DNA of 64,000 nucleotides from the NCBI GenBank assembly GCA_022432975.1, contig CM039503.1:41956869-42020868 (forward strand). Reading direction: 5' to 3'. Of the stretch, positions 1 through 10,867 are shown in pieces; position 1 is the first letter of the stretch, and each line of letters begins with the position of its first letter. Under the pieces are notes generated by a model. That model was not told the DNA's origin and made no database searches. It saw only the letters and a program-made list of their open reading frames with translations. Origin of the DNA: Begonia masoniana. Taxonomy: Eukaryota; Streptophyta; Magnoliopsida; Cucurbitales; Begoniaceae. The position numbers were made by a program, and so were the translations under genes.

Positions 1-381
1 CGCCAGACGGGATCTGTGGCCGAGTACATGCGCAGGTTTGAATCATTGTCCAGGTACGCAGGTATGATGATCAGCGATGAGGAAGATAAAATATACCAGT
101 TTGTTCAAGGTTTGAAATTAGAGATCTTGAAAGGGGTGAAAATGACAGAAGTTGAAGATATGCCGTATCATCGAGTTGTAGCCAAGGCCCCGAGCTTGAT
201 GACATTGAAATGAAACTGCAGTGGCAGAGAGAAGTGCCGAGGAGGTTTATTAGAGAAGTACAGCCACAGCAGAACTGAGGTTGGCAGCAACAACCACAAC
301 GTGGTGTCAAACGGGAAAATGAGGCGCCTAGAGCCCAACACAAGGGCAAACGCCCACAAGGGACACCACCGGCACCTTTGT
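1..381 (+). pseudogene. Element A gag fragment (capsid part), 5' end outside window
   Basis: This is the middle of a Ty3/gypsy gag, the structural protein that packages retrotransposon RNA in cytoplasmic particles. The first codons read RQTGSVAEYMRRFESLSRYA, the block that follows the capsid core in the other gag copies of this window, and a [15 protein letters not shown] block follows. One base is missing near 190, so the frame shifts. A Gln/Pro/Lys-rich basic linker follows in the shifted frame, with a stop near 276. The fragment stops at 381 because solo LTR S1 is inserted there, and the zinc-knuckle part resumes at 3448. The gag start and 5' LTR of element A lie left of the window. Identity as gag is secure; the coding capacity is lost. 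Confidence 0.88.
377..381. repeat. Target-site duplication of S1, left copy
   Basis: TTTGT lies directly before the TG of S1 and is repeated exactly at 3443-3447, directly after the CA. This fixes both ends of the insertion. Confidence 0.9.
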
Positions 382-3300
382 TGTCACGACCCTAATACTG
401 TACCCATTTTTCCCGTACTTTTTTTTTTATACTTTAAATAAACTCTAAACGGAACCTAAACCGAAATCGAAATCTGTGACTTCTATATTTATAAACCTTT
501 TTAATAACTTAAAACAATTTAATTAAAACTTAAGTTAACTAATTAAAACAATTAAAATTAATCCAGGGACAAAAAGGGAGTTTCGCTCCCAATAAACAGG
601 GGCGATTGATCGCCCATGAAGGGGGCGATCAATCGCCCATCAGCGATTGCAACAGGCGAACATTCGCCTGTTGCCAATCGCCACCCTCTCTGGATTTCTC
701 TAGAGAGCGGCGACCAAAGGTCGATTGATCCCCACCTCTGGGCGATCAATCACCACCGCCTCTGTTTCCTCTCACATTCTTCTTCTTCTTCCTTTCTTTC
801 CTTTTCTCCTTCGCCAACAACACACACTTCACAATTCAGTATTTCCTTCACACTTCATTACTAACAAACCCAGCAGTCATCATAAAGACTTAAACCCAAT
901 CAAAACCCAACATTCACACGCTCTCGTAACCTCATCCAAAACCGACTCAAAACGTATTTAAAACGAAGTACTGTTCCCTGAAAACGAACTGCGTGGATAT
1001 GTTTAAAAACTGTACAATTCCTCCTAATAAAATCATCCAGCAATTCCATAAAAAAAACTTTACAAAAACAGTTTACAAAATAGATTTCCGAAAACGTTTA
1101 AAACCTATCAACTAACAGAACCAAGCATCCTAAAATGTCTATACAACCATCAGCCCAAAACATCCCAAAAACCCCAAAACCTATACATACTTCCCCACGG
1201 GTCGGGTCAAGCATCGACTGCGCCAGCACACCACCGCAGGCCATCCTCCGTCAACTGCCTCATTTCTCAGGTGGAGGGATCTCATCCTCACCTGCCTCAA
1301 TGTCACCTACACCATACAGACAAACTATGAGATAAAAATCTCAGCAAGCTCTCGTAAATGCAGATGCGTGCAGATGCGTATGTCATTCATAAAACATGCA
1401 GATAACAGATTCAGATTCAGATTCATGCAGATAATAGATTCAGATTCAGATTCAGATTCATGCAGATAACAGATTCAGATTCAGATTCATTAGGTCGCAG
1501 ACAGATTGTCACCGAGGTCTAAACCACCTCGTCGTGACCAGATACAGATTACGTAGATTTCGTTGGTTCATTTTACATTTTAATTAGGTCACAGACAGAA
1601 TGTCACCGAGGTCTAAACCACCTCGCCGTGACCAGATAACAGATTACATAGATTCATTTCGTTCGTTCTCTTAAACATATGCTTTAACAGACGTGATGCA
1701 TGAGAAGTCAAATGCATAAAGTAAACAACCAGCATGTGTACCATCAAGACGATAAACAAACATAATCTATAAATGACTAACCTAACTACCCAACCAAAAA
1801 CAATTTAAACAAATGCATCACCAAAACTCCTCGAGACGACTTCGACGTACGGTGTAGGCCAATCGGCCAAAGAAGATAACGAGAACTTACCTCGCGTCCG
1901 TTGCAATTCAACCAAACCTTGATCGTTTCCTTGAAGTTTTTAGGACCTATACATGTGCAATTTGAGCTATTAAAAACATCACAATTTGAATAAGCAAAAA
2001 TCAAAGCATAGCAGCCAACTTTTTAACCATGCATGCTATTCGATTTAAGTAACCCTAAAACTAAGCAACCCATTCAATTCAATAGTTCAAACCAACCTTT
2101 TAAATAGCTCGAAGTTCATTCAACTAACCAAACTCAACAATTTCCATTCAATATTCTCGGATTTTGCCCTTAAAATTGGCTTAACTTTAAACCTCGATAA
2201 CTCACTCAATTCTTATCCGTTTTTGACGATTCAACATGTTTTGGAAACCTCATTGTGTCTATTTTAACATGAAATCAACCATTTATCCAAAGAGAATCTG
2301 AATTAGGGTCATAAATTTGCAAACCGAACTGCCCTCCAAAATTTCCCAGTTTTTGTCCTATAAGTTCAAAAAACCATAACTTATTCAATTCTTATCTGAT
2401 TTCAATGCTTAAACATGTTTTGGAAACCTCATTGTGTCTATTTTATCATGAAACCATCCATTTATAAGAAGAAAATCAAAAATTAGAGCAGAACTCCGAA
2501 AAACAGAAACTGCCCCGTATCCCTTTTTTTTTTGCAATAATCTAACCTAGTTTCTAATCCATACTTCTAACATGCATCTCTACCTATTTACTCCATTATT
2601 GAATCACAAGATAACTTAAATTAAGATGAAACATCAATTTAAGGAGGGGGACTTTCAGATTTCGAAATCTTCAAAAACCCAATTTCAACTCTTCAATACT
2701 AACACCCTAAGCATCCATTTACCAGAAAAATCATAACCCATAAGTTTTCTTACCTTATAACTTGAAGGCGGAGCTTGGAGTTGATGATGGAATAACGAAA
2801 ATGGAGGGAGAGGTTGCCTGGCCTTTTCTTTTCACGTGAAGAAGAAGAGGGTTTAGGGTTATTTTTATAAAAATTAACTTTCACTTAATTACCCAATTAG
2901 CACATAACTTCATACCTTATCAAATTGCACCTTAATTTTGTTTAACTTCAACGTGTTCCACTCTTTTCTTCTTTTATTTTTACTTAAATCAACATTCCAT
3001 CATTTTCTTAGACAATTCTAAATATAGTTTTTCCAAAACTACATGCATTTAAATCATAAAATTTCTATTTTCTTCACTTATGGCATTTAACTTCCTTTTT
3101 GATTTTCTATTTGTTTCGTTAATTAGCTAACGATTCGTTTTCTCTAAATTTTTTTATTTTCCCAATAAATCCAACTTATTACTAGGGATTTATTAAAACT
3201 GTTCGTTCGCAAATCGGACCTCGTTTACTATTTTTACAAAAATACCTTTTATATTACGAGAAACGTAATTCTCGTAAAATTAGCGTTACGACTCCTAAAA

Positions 3301-3442
3301 TTTCTGAAATTTTCTTAAGATCCATATTAATTATTAAGATCGTAATAAAGCTTTCTTTTCGTAAAACGGTCTTGATTTGACATATTTTTAAAAATGCCAT
3401 TTATATTAAAATATTAATATCCCGTAAAGCCGGGATATTACA
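382..3442 (-). mobile_element. S1, solo LTR (about 3.06 kb), minus orientation
   Basis: On the minus strand this reads TGTAATATCCCGG at the start and GGTCGTGACA at the end, with a 5-bp duplication on each side and no internal region, so it is a solo LTR left by recombination between two LTRs. Its start and inner modules resemble element D's LTR, and a shared block is recognisable near 1780-1900. Minus-strand modules include a donor-like site near 2750, an AG|GTAAGT donor near 1890 and an acceptor-like GTGTAG near 1308. Amplified CGATNGATCG-type palindromes lie at 600-750 and a T-run (A-run on the LTR strand) near 420. Short CAGATTCA-type tandem repeats occur at 1380-1490. No coding region is supported. 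Confidence 0.88.
600..760 (-). repeat. Short inverted repeats of the GGCGATCAATCGCC type in S1
   Basis: Several copies of GGCGATTGATCGCC or its complement lie close together, next to a CTCTCTGGA/TCTAGAGAG pair. The same kind of cluster lies near the 3' end of the LTRs of S2, A and D. Confidence 0.75.
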
Positions 3443-3447
3443 TTTGT
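3443..3447. repeat. Target-site duplication of S1, right copy
   Basis: TTTGT, an exact copy of 377-381. Confidence 0.9.
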
Positions 3448-3539
3448 GCCCTATTTGTCAGAAATATCATCTGGGCGATTGTAAGTTGTATACGGACCGA
3501 TGCTTCAGGTGTGATAAGGTGGGGCATAAGGCCGTAGAT
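3448..3539 (+). pseudogene. Element A gag fragment with the CCHC zinc knuckle
   Basis: Ninety-two bases of element A survive between insertions S1 and B. They encode the Cys-rich pair preceding the knuckle and then a CX2CX4HX4C motif (CFRCDKVGHKAVDC), the RNA-binding nucleocapsid part of gag. If the S1 LTR and one duplication copy are ignored, the reading frame runs straight on from the segment ending at 381. Element B then cuts the fragment immediately after the last cysteine codon. Confidence 0.88.
3535..3539. repeat. Target-site duplication of B, left copy
   Basis: TAGAT directly precedes B's 5' LTR and recurs at 13505-13509 after its 3' LTR. Confidence 0.92.
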
Positions 3540-4453
3540 TGTAACAACCGGTTTTATGAGTTTTTGGATTTTCCCGCGCAATGGCATTTTTGTAAATAAT
3601 TGAAATATGTCCGATTTACGAATCGAGAGTTTTTATGGAATCCTTACAATTAATATGGATTTTAGGAGAATTATGAGAATTTGAGAAATTCAAACCGAAG
3701 TGTAACGCACATGTTTCCGTTTGTAAACCTATAGGGGTTTAATTCGTAAAAATAGTAAATTAAATCCGTTGGCGAACGGAAAATTTTATTAGAGCCCTAG
3801 AAATAAATTAGAATTATTGGTGAAATAAGAAAAGCTGGAGAAAACGAATCGGAGGACTAAATAATGAGATAGTTGAATATTAAGCTAGAGGGGCGAAATG
3901 GTAAATCGCATGTCAAATACATTTAATAGGCAAAAACTTCATTTCTTCTCCAACACTCCAAGAAATCTTTTCCTTCTCCTCCAACGGCGGTTTTCTTCCT
4001 CTTCCATCGTTCCTCTTCAACGCCGGCGACGGCCCTCCGATCAACACGTTCCTTCACGTTTCATTCTCCGAACAACATCCTAGGTACGAATCTATAGTTT
4101 TAGAGCCATAGTTCTCGATTTCTAGGTTGGTCAACGGTTTGAGTTTTGTAGGATTTTAGTAAAAGTAGTTGGGTTTTGTTAGTAATGGTGAGTTAGCGTT
4201 GCATTTATGATTATCGAGCATTATTGGGCGAATGAATGGATGTATTCGGTGTTTTAGTTGGAAAACCAGTTTTGGAAAGCTTGGGAAACTCCATTAATGG
4301 AGGCTTAGAGTTTGTGAACGCAAATTGCTCGATAAAATGCCTCAATGAGTTAAACTAGAATTTTAGGAAATTTCTTTAGTTAAGGGCTTCATTAGTTTGG
4401 ACGTTTAATGACTCAAACACGTTTTAACGGCGATTATTGTGAATTTGCCTTAG

Positions 4454-4498
4454 GTAAACAACGCTCGTGGACGGAGCTAGAAGTACAACAGACGCGAG
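4454..4498 (+). other. Putative 45-bp mini-exon in B LTR
   Basis: It is preceded by the acceptor-like TTGCCTTAG and followed by GTAAGT after CGAG, a consensus plant 5' splice site. The 3' LTR copy is 11782-11826, also 45 bp. Segments of 45-48 bp with the same borders lie at the matching place in the LTRs of D, S2, A, F and E although the interior sequences differ. Splicing is inferred, not shown. Confidence 0.5.
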
Positions 4499-5669
4499 GT
4501 AAGTTCTCGTGACTCACTCTGGCCGATAGGCCTACACCGTACGTCAATCTCGTCTTGAGGAGTTTGGTGACGTGTTTGTTTAAATTGTTTTGGTTGGGTA
4601 GTTTAGGTTTAGTTGTTTTTATAGGTTGATATTTGTAAAGGTTTTGATGGTATATTGTAGAGTTTTGATGGTATGCTCGTTATGTATGTTATATGAATTG
4701 TTCATGCATCACAGTTTTCAAATAGACATAAGAAAATGAATTTCTGCACGATGTTTTAAAGAAAATGACGATGTGGCCCGGAGGGGGGTGATTGATCTAT
4801 TGTGTGGATCGACTAGGGGTCTGTCACAATACCACATCTAATATGAACTCATGTATGTTATGGTCATGCGAGATGGGGCTCAGGCACGGTTGTACATGTT
4901 GTAAGCATGTACCCCCTCCTCTAGCTGGAAAGGGTAGTCCGACCGCTGGATGGGTCCTCTCCATGTAGGGGGTTGAGATCTCGGTGACACCCACGATGTA
5001 AAGATATGAAAATGTTGCATGATTTATGAACTCATACGCACAGCATGCATAGCATTTATGAGACTTGCTAAGATTTTTATCTCATAGATTGTCTGTATGG
5101 TGTAGGTGATCTTGACTTAGGTGAGGACGAGATCCCTCCACCCGAGGAGTGATGCAGTTGGCGGAGTCTGGCTCGCGGGGGTGTGCTGGCGCAGTCGATG
5201 CTTAATCTGACCCGTGGGGATGTACGTATGTGTTTTGAGGGTTATAGATTTAAACGGGCTGATGGGTGAAATTACGGATTGAATTGTATAGAAATCCATA
5301 TTAGGATGCTTGGTATCTGGATAGGTTAAAAACCGATGTTTTAAAGATTTTGGTTAGCTTATGTTATGTGAGGATGAATATTGACGTTTTGATGTGGGAT
5401 TGGATGAATATTGATGAATGTTGGTGTTTTGATGAAATAGAATGGATTTTGGGTGAGTTTGGATGCTTTGAAAGTTAGTTTGCGATTTTAAGTTGAAATC
5501 GATGTTTTGTGTCGGGGTTGGATGATTTGAGTTGAATGTTCGGTTTACGGATGGTGGTGGAATTGATATTAAATAGGTAGAGTTGGTTAAGTTTGGAGGT
5601 GATTGGAGGTGATTGGAGGTGTCAAAAGCTGGAAAATTGCCTAAGGAAGGGTAGACCTGTGCTTGCAGG

Positions 5670-5829
5670 GGTCGACACCTTGCCGACCCCTCAGGCAAGG
5701 TGTCGACCGAACTTACAAAGGAATGCAGTCCGAGAGTAAAACTGTCTTGGAAGTGTCGACCCCTCAGGCAAGGTGTCGACCGAACTTACAAAGGAATGCA
5801 GTCCGAGAGTAAAACTGCCTTTGAAGTGT
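5670..5829 (+). repeat. GTCGAC hairpin and 73-bp tandem duplication in B LTR
   Basis: A 15-bp arm at 5670-5684 (GGTCGACACCTTGCC) pairs perfectly with 5694-5708 across a 9-base loop. A 73-bp unit beginning at 5684 repeats from 5757. The same layout is in the 3' LTR (units at 13002 and 13075). The position within the LTR corresponds to the palindrome clusters of other families. Confidence 0.85.
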
Positions 5830-6190
5830 CGACCCCTTAGACCAAGTGTCGACCCCTACCACATAAAATGTCAAACTTGGGGATTTTGGTTAGTTCTACC
5901 ATATAACGAGTCTTCCACACACGATAGTCTACCGTTACCTATGTTTAGGACTCTAGACACGACATTTTAGGTATGTTATAAGTTAGAACCAAAATGTCGA
6001 TAGATAAGGATTAAAACGCCCGAGTCCGTTCTCTAATGAACGAAACAAAAGAAAACGATTGGTCAAAGGAACAAATGAAAAGATTTAAGTGAGAATGGGC
6101 GAGGGAAACAATTAAGTTAAAAATTTTACGTCATTTTTAGAAATAATAATACGGGAAAATAAGGGTACAGTGTTAGAGTCGCTACAGTTA

Positions 6191-6202
6191 TGGTATCAGA
6201 GC
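6191..6202 (+). other. Primer-binding site of B (initiator tRNA-Met)
   Basis: TGGTATCAGAGC, complementary to the 3' end of plant initiator tRNA-Met, starts 4 bases after the LTR. It primes minus-strand DNA synthesis. Confidence 0.92.
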
Positions 6203-6352
6203 GCCCGGGTTTTAAAATTGGTTCTGTAGACTGCTCGACTGCACAGCCACTACGCGGACATCCTTCCTCAACTGTAAGTCTGTTTTTATGTTTCATTTGA
6301 CTTTGTTTTCTTAGGAGTATTTTTTTAACTTTGATATAGGAATTATATAAAT

Positions 6353-9300
6353 ATGGTGCGTCGAGGGAACGATCGAGACGACCGAGACGATAAGATAGAC
6401 ACTCTTAAGGACTTTATTGCCCAACAGTCCCAACATATGGAGCGACATGCTCAACAAATGGAGAGGCAATCTCAACAGTTGGGCAGCCTCATAGACCGTG
6501 AAGGTGTTAGAGCTCGAGAGACAGCGACTCCTAGCAATAAGGGAATGGAAAGATTTCAGAAGCTCCAACCACCAATATTCAACGGGCAATCTACGGATCC
6601 CTCTTTAGCCGAGGAGTGGATTCAAACCATGGAAGACATGCTGGCCTATGCAAGCATTGAGGACGGAGAAAAGGTTGCATTCGTTAGCTACCACTTAGCA
6701 CTGGATGCCCGATTCTGGTAGGATTCTATCAAGGCAACCACTGACGTGACCATTATAAGTTGGGAGTGCTTTAAAATGAAATTTTATGGCAAGTACTTCA
6801 GCCATACAGTACGAGAGGTGAAGATGGTTTAATTTATGCAGCTGCGGCAAGTTGGTTTGATTGCCGAGTATGTGAGGAGGTTAGAGGCACTGTCACGATT
6901 CGCGCCACGTCAAGTCAGTGTCAATGAGGACAAGGTACGCCGATTCGTACAGGGGCTTGGCCAGGAAATACGGAAGAGTCTTACGATCTCAGGGGTGCGG
7001 AATGTATCCTATGATGAGATAGTGGCCAGAGCACTGGAGATTGAAGCTGTTGATCAAAGTTCTGCTAGACCGAAGGAGCCAGTTAGAGGCTTCTTTCGTG
7101 AGATCCACCCTCAGGTCAGAAATAAAGGCTGGCAACCGAGTGGACAACCACAGCAACAACAACAAGGCGTTAAGAGGCCTTTAGAGGGAGGTAATGATCG
7201 AGGCAAAGGGAAGCAAGTACAGGGGGCTTCTCAAATGCCGTGGTGCCCCAAGTGCCAGAAGGAACACAGTGGCGAGTGCCGGGTGGGCACGAATAAATGT
7301 TTTAGATGTGGAGAATTTGGCCACTACATAAAAGACTGCCCGAAGCAGGGCCGTGAGCAGTTCGGTACAGACTAGAGGAGGGTTATGCCGAGGATATTTG
7401 CGTTTATAGAGCCTGGCGATGTTGACGACGAGGCTCAGCCCTCTGTGATAGCAGGTACTATTCTGATTATGGGTACAACTGTATTTACTTTGATGGATAC
7501 GGGAGCTACACACTCTTTCGTATCGACTGCATGCATGACTAGATTGGGATTAGAGTTTGAGTTAGCTGGAGTTGAGTATAGAGTGATGCTGCCTTCAGGA
7601 GAACATATGCAGTCAGAACATATTCTCTAGGGCAATGTCATCTCAGTGGGGGATGTTACCCTTTATGCTCGTTTGATAGTTATGAGCATAGAGCGGTATG
7701 ATCTTATCTTAGGGATGTATTGGCTTTCGCAGCACTTCACCACCATCGACTGTCGATCCGGGATTGTGACCTTTCGACCCCAGGGTAAAGCCGAGTTTTC
7801 TTATCAGGCGATGAACCGATTGAGTGGATCGCCTATTTCTTATTCCATGAAGGTCAACGAGCAGTTTAAAGGTGAGTGCTTTATTTATTTGGCCGCAGTA
7901 TTTGATATTAAGTTACTCAGTCAATTAAAGCCGAGTGACATTCCTATCGTCAGAGAATTCTCTGAGATCTTCCTTGATGATCTCCCTTGTTTACCGCCAG
8001 ACCGGGAGATTGAATTTACTATTGATGTCTATCCGAACACCGCGCCAAGGTTTAAAAATCTGTACCGGTTGGCACCAGCCAAATTGACAGAGCTGAAGAC
8101 TCAACTTGACGAGTTATTGGAGAAGGGTTTTATTCGACCTAGTGTTTCACCCTGGGGTGCGCCAGTTCTATTCGTCAAGAAGAAAGACGGGACCTTCAGG
8201 ATGTGCATCGATTACAGAGAGTTGAACAAATTGACGGTGAAGAATAAATATCCATTGCCCCGGATTGATGATATATTTGATCAGCTGCAAGGTGCCTGAG
8301 TATTTTCGAGGATTGATCTACGCTCGGGTTACAATCAACTGAAGGTCTGAAAGGAAGATGTACTAAAAACGGCATTCCGAACGAGGTATGGGCATTACGA
8401 GTACCTTGTCATGTCTTTTGGACTCACTAATGCCCCTGCAGCGTTTATGGACTTGATGAACCGTGTATTTAAGGATTTTCTGGACAAGTTCGTTGTGGTG
8501 TTCATTGATGATATATTGATTTATTCTAAAACGAAGGAGGAGCATGAAGAGCAATTACGGACTGTTCTTGAAATTCTACAACGACACCAGCTTTGTCCGA
8601 AATTCTCTAAATGTGAGTTTTGGCTGGATCGAGTCAGTTTTCTCGGCCACATCATATCAGAAGAAGGGGTTTCTGTGGATCCGAGCAAAATTCAAGTGGT
8701 CAGAGATTAGCCACAGCCTAAAAACGTGCGGGAAGTACGTGAATTTCTCAGATTAGCTAGCTATTATCTGAAGTTTATAGAGGAATTTTCGAAGATTGCA
8801 GTTCCTCTTTCACGTTTGACTCGGAAGAACGAGAAGTTTGTATGGTCGGTTGCTTGTGATGATAGTTTTATGGAGTTAAAGCAGAGGTTGACCACCACTC
8901 CAGTATTGACGCTACCTGTTGAGGGTGACAAGTTCAGTTTTATTGTGATGCGTTTGGAGTTTGACTCGGTTGTGTATTGATGCAGGAAGGGAGAGTTATT
9001 ACTTATGCTTCTCGACAGTTGAAGCCGTATGAGCAGAATTATCCTACGCACGACCTTGAGTTAGCAGCCGTGGTTTTTGCACTGAAGATATGAAGACATT
9101 ATTTATATGGGCAGCAGTGCGAAATATTTTCCGACCACAAGAGTTTGAAGTATTTATTCACACAGAAGGAGCTTAATATGCGACAAAGAAGGTGGCTTGA
9201 GTTCGTCAAGGATTATGATTTTGATATTAAGTACCACCCAGGAAAGGCAAACAAGGTTGCTGATGCTTTGAGTAGAGTGCCTTCTGTGAGTCAGCCTTCA

Positions 9301-10827
9301 CTTGCAACGTTGTCAGTTACATTACGGTCTGAGATTGAGAGGTTCAATATGGAGATTGTGGCAGAGTTGTTCAGTATGCTCACCAACATTTCTCTCAGGC
9401 CGACTATTCTAGATAAGATACGTGAAGCTCAGCAGAATGATATGGAGTGTGAGGAGCTTCGATTGAGTTTGACATCTGGAGACGTGTCTGAGTTTAACTT
9501 GTCAGACAACGGTATCCTGAAGTTCAGGCTTAGGTGGTACGTGCCTAACGACGAGGAGTTAAAGAAAGAGATTTTGGCCGAAACACATTCTTCAGCTTAT
9601 TCTGTGCACCAGGGAAGTACCCAGATGTACCGGGATTTAAAACAACATTTCTGGTGACCAAACATGAAGAGAGAGGTCGCCAAGTACGTTGAAACCTGTT
9701 TAGTTTGTCAATTGGTGAAAGCAGAACACCAGAGGTCGGCTAGAACATTACAGCCACTGCCTATTCCGGAGTGGAAATGGGAGTAGATCTCCATGGATTT
9801 TATTGTGGGGCTCCCGAGAACGACGAAGGGCCATGATGGCATCTGGTGATTGTGGACCGATTGACAAAGTTGGCCCACTTCTTATCTGTGAAGATGACGT
9901 CTTCGATGGATCAGCTCGCCGAGCTTTATGTGCAGGAGGTTGTTAGACTTCATGGAGTGCCAATTTCGATAGTCTCAGACCGTGATCCGAGATTTACTTC
10001 GAAGTTCTAGAAGAGTTTACACAAAGCTATGGGGGCTTAATTTCAGCACGGCATTTCATCCTCAGACTGATGGTCAGACAGAGAGGACAAATCAGATTTT
10101 GGAGGATATGCTCAGAGCTTGTGTGCTGGAGTTTCAGGAATCGTGGAGCAGATATTTGCCACTGATCGAGTTCTCGTATAACAACAGCTTCCAGGCTACC
10201 ATCAGCATGGCTCCGTACGAAGCTTTGTATGGTCGAAAGTGTAGATCTCCACTATATTGGGACGAGGTCGGTGAAGCCAGTATTGTTGGTCCCGAGATTC
10301 TACAGCAAACGGCATAGAAGATTGCCGTTATCAGACAGCGTATCGAGATAGCTCAGAGTCGACAGAAGAGCTATGCTGACACGAGACGGAGAGAACTGGA
10401 ATTTGAAGAAGGCGATGAGGTTTATTTGAAGGTTTCTCCGTTTAAAGGTATAATGCGATTCGGAAGGAAGGGCAAGTTGAACCCTCGATATGTGGGTCCC
10501 TTCCCTATTTTAAAGAAGATTGGGAAGGTGGCGTATAGACTACAGCTTCCGACGTCCATGGAAGGTATTCACGACGTATTCCACGTATCTATGCTTCGAA
10601 GGTGTTTGCGAGATCCGTCGCATATTGTGGAGGCGAGAGACATCGAGGTAGAGCCTACCTTGACTTATATGGAGAAGCCAGTACGCATTTTGGAGTCTTC
10701 TATCAAGGTCTTCCGCAATAAAGAGATTCCGCTAGTCAAAGTCTTATGGCAGAACCACGAGGTGGAAGAAGCTACGTGGGAGCGACAGCAAGATATGATG
10801 ATAAAGTATCCTGAGTTGTTTATATGA
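6353..10827 (+). pseudogene. Element B gag-pol (gag-PR-RT-RNase H-integrase-chromodomain), broken
   Basis: ATG at 6353 begins MVRR, the start shared with D, E and F. The order is: gag with CFRCGEFGHYIKDC near 7300; protease [10 protein letters not shown] near 7495; RT with VFIDD near 8500; RNase H; integrase; and a C-terminal chromodomain-like segment ending at 10827. In-frame stops occur at 6719, 6830, 7373, 7628, 8297, 8348 and 8708 in the first frame. Frameshifts lie near 8960 and 9847, and further stops at 9091, 9655, 9784, about 10008 and 10315. Several stops replace a conserved Trp (TGG to TAG or TGA), the pattern expected from cytosine deamination. The normal product would be one polyprotein of roughly 1500 residues. 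It cannot make a functional polyprotein. Confidence 0.9.
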
Positions 10828-10855
10828 TCAAATTTTGAGGAAAAAATTTTAAATA

Positions 10856-10867
10856 AAGTGGATGGAA
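10856..10867 (+). other. Polypurine tract of B (degenerate)
   Basis: AAGTGGATGGAA lies directly before the 3' LTR. It is the expected plus-strand primer position, but two T residues interrupt the purines. Other elements here have a cleaner AAGGAGGG-type tract. Confidence 0.6.

Larger units (their letters stand above)
3540..6186 (+). repeat. Element B 5' LTR (2647 bp)
   Basis: Starts TGTAACAACCGG and ends GTCGCTACA. From 5' to 3' it holds: two TCCG...CGGA inverted-repeat modules (near 3610 and 3768); an AT-rich stretch before a pyrimidine-rich leader (3940-4083); a donor-like AG|GTACGA at 4083/4084; a mini-exon-like segment 4454-4498; an acceptor-like GTGTAG at 5105; and a GTCGAC hairpin with 73-bp duplications at 5670-5829. 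The small open frame at 3898-4083 lies in the presumed leader and I do not call it a gene. Confidence 0.92.

Noticed and set aside
2780..2880. Telomere-like GGTTTAGGGTTA
   Set aside because: A single short occurrence within S1, not an array.
3898..4083. Small open frame repeated at 11226-11411 as a possible host gene
   Set aside because: It lies in both LTRs of B, in the C/T-rich leader, and its two copies diverge by a frameshift.
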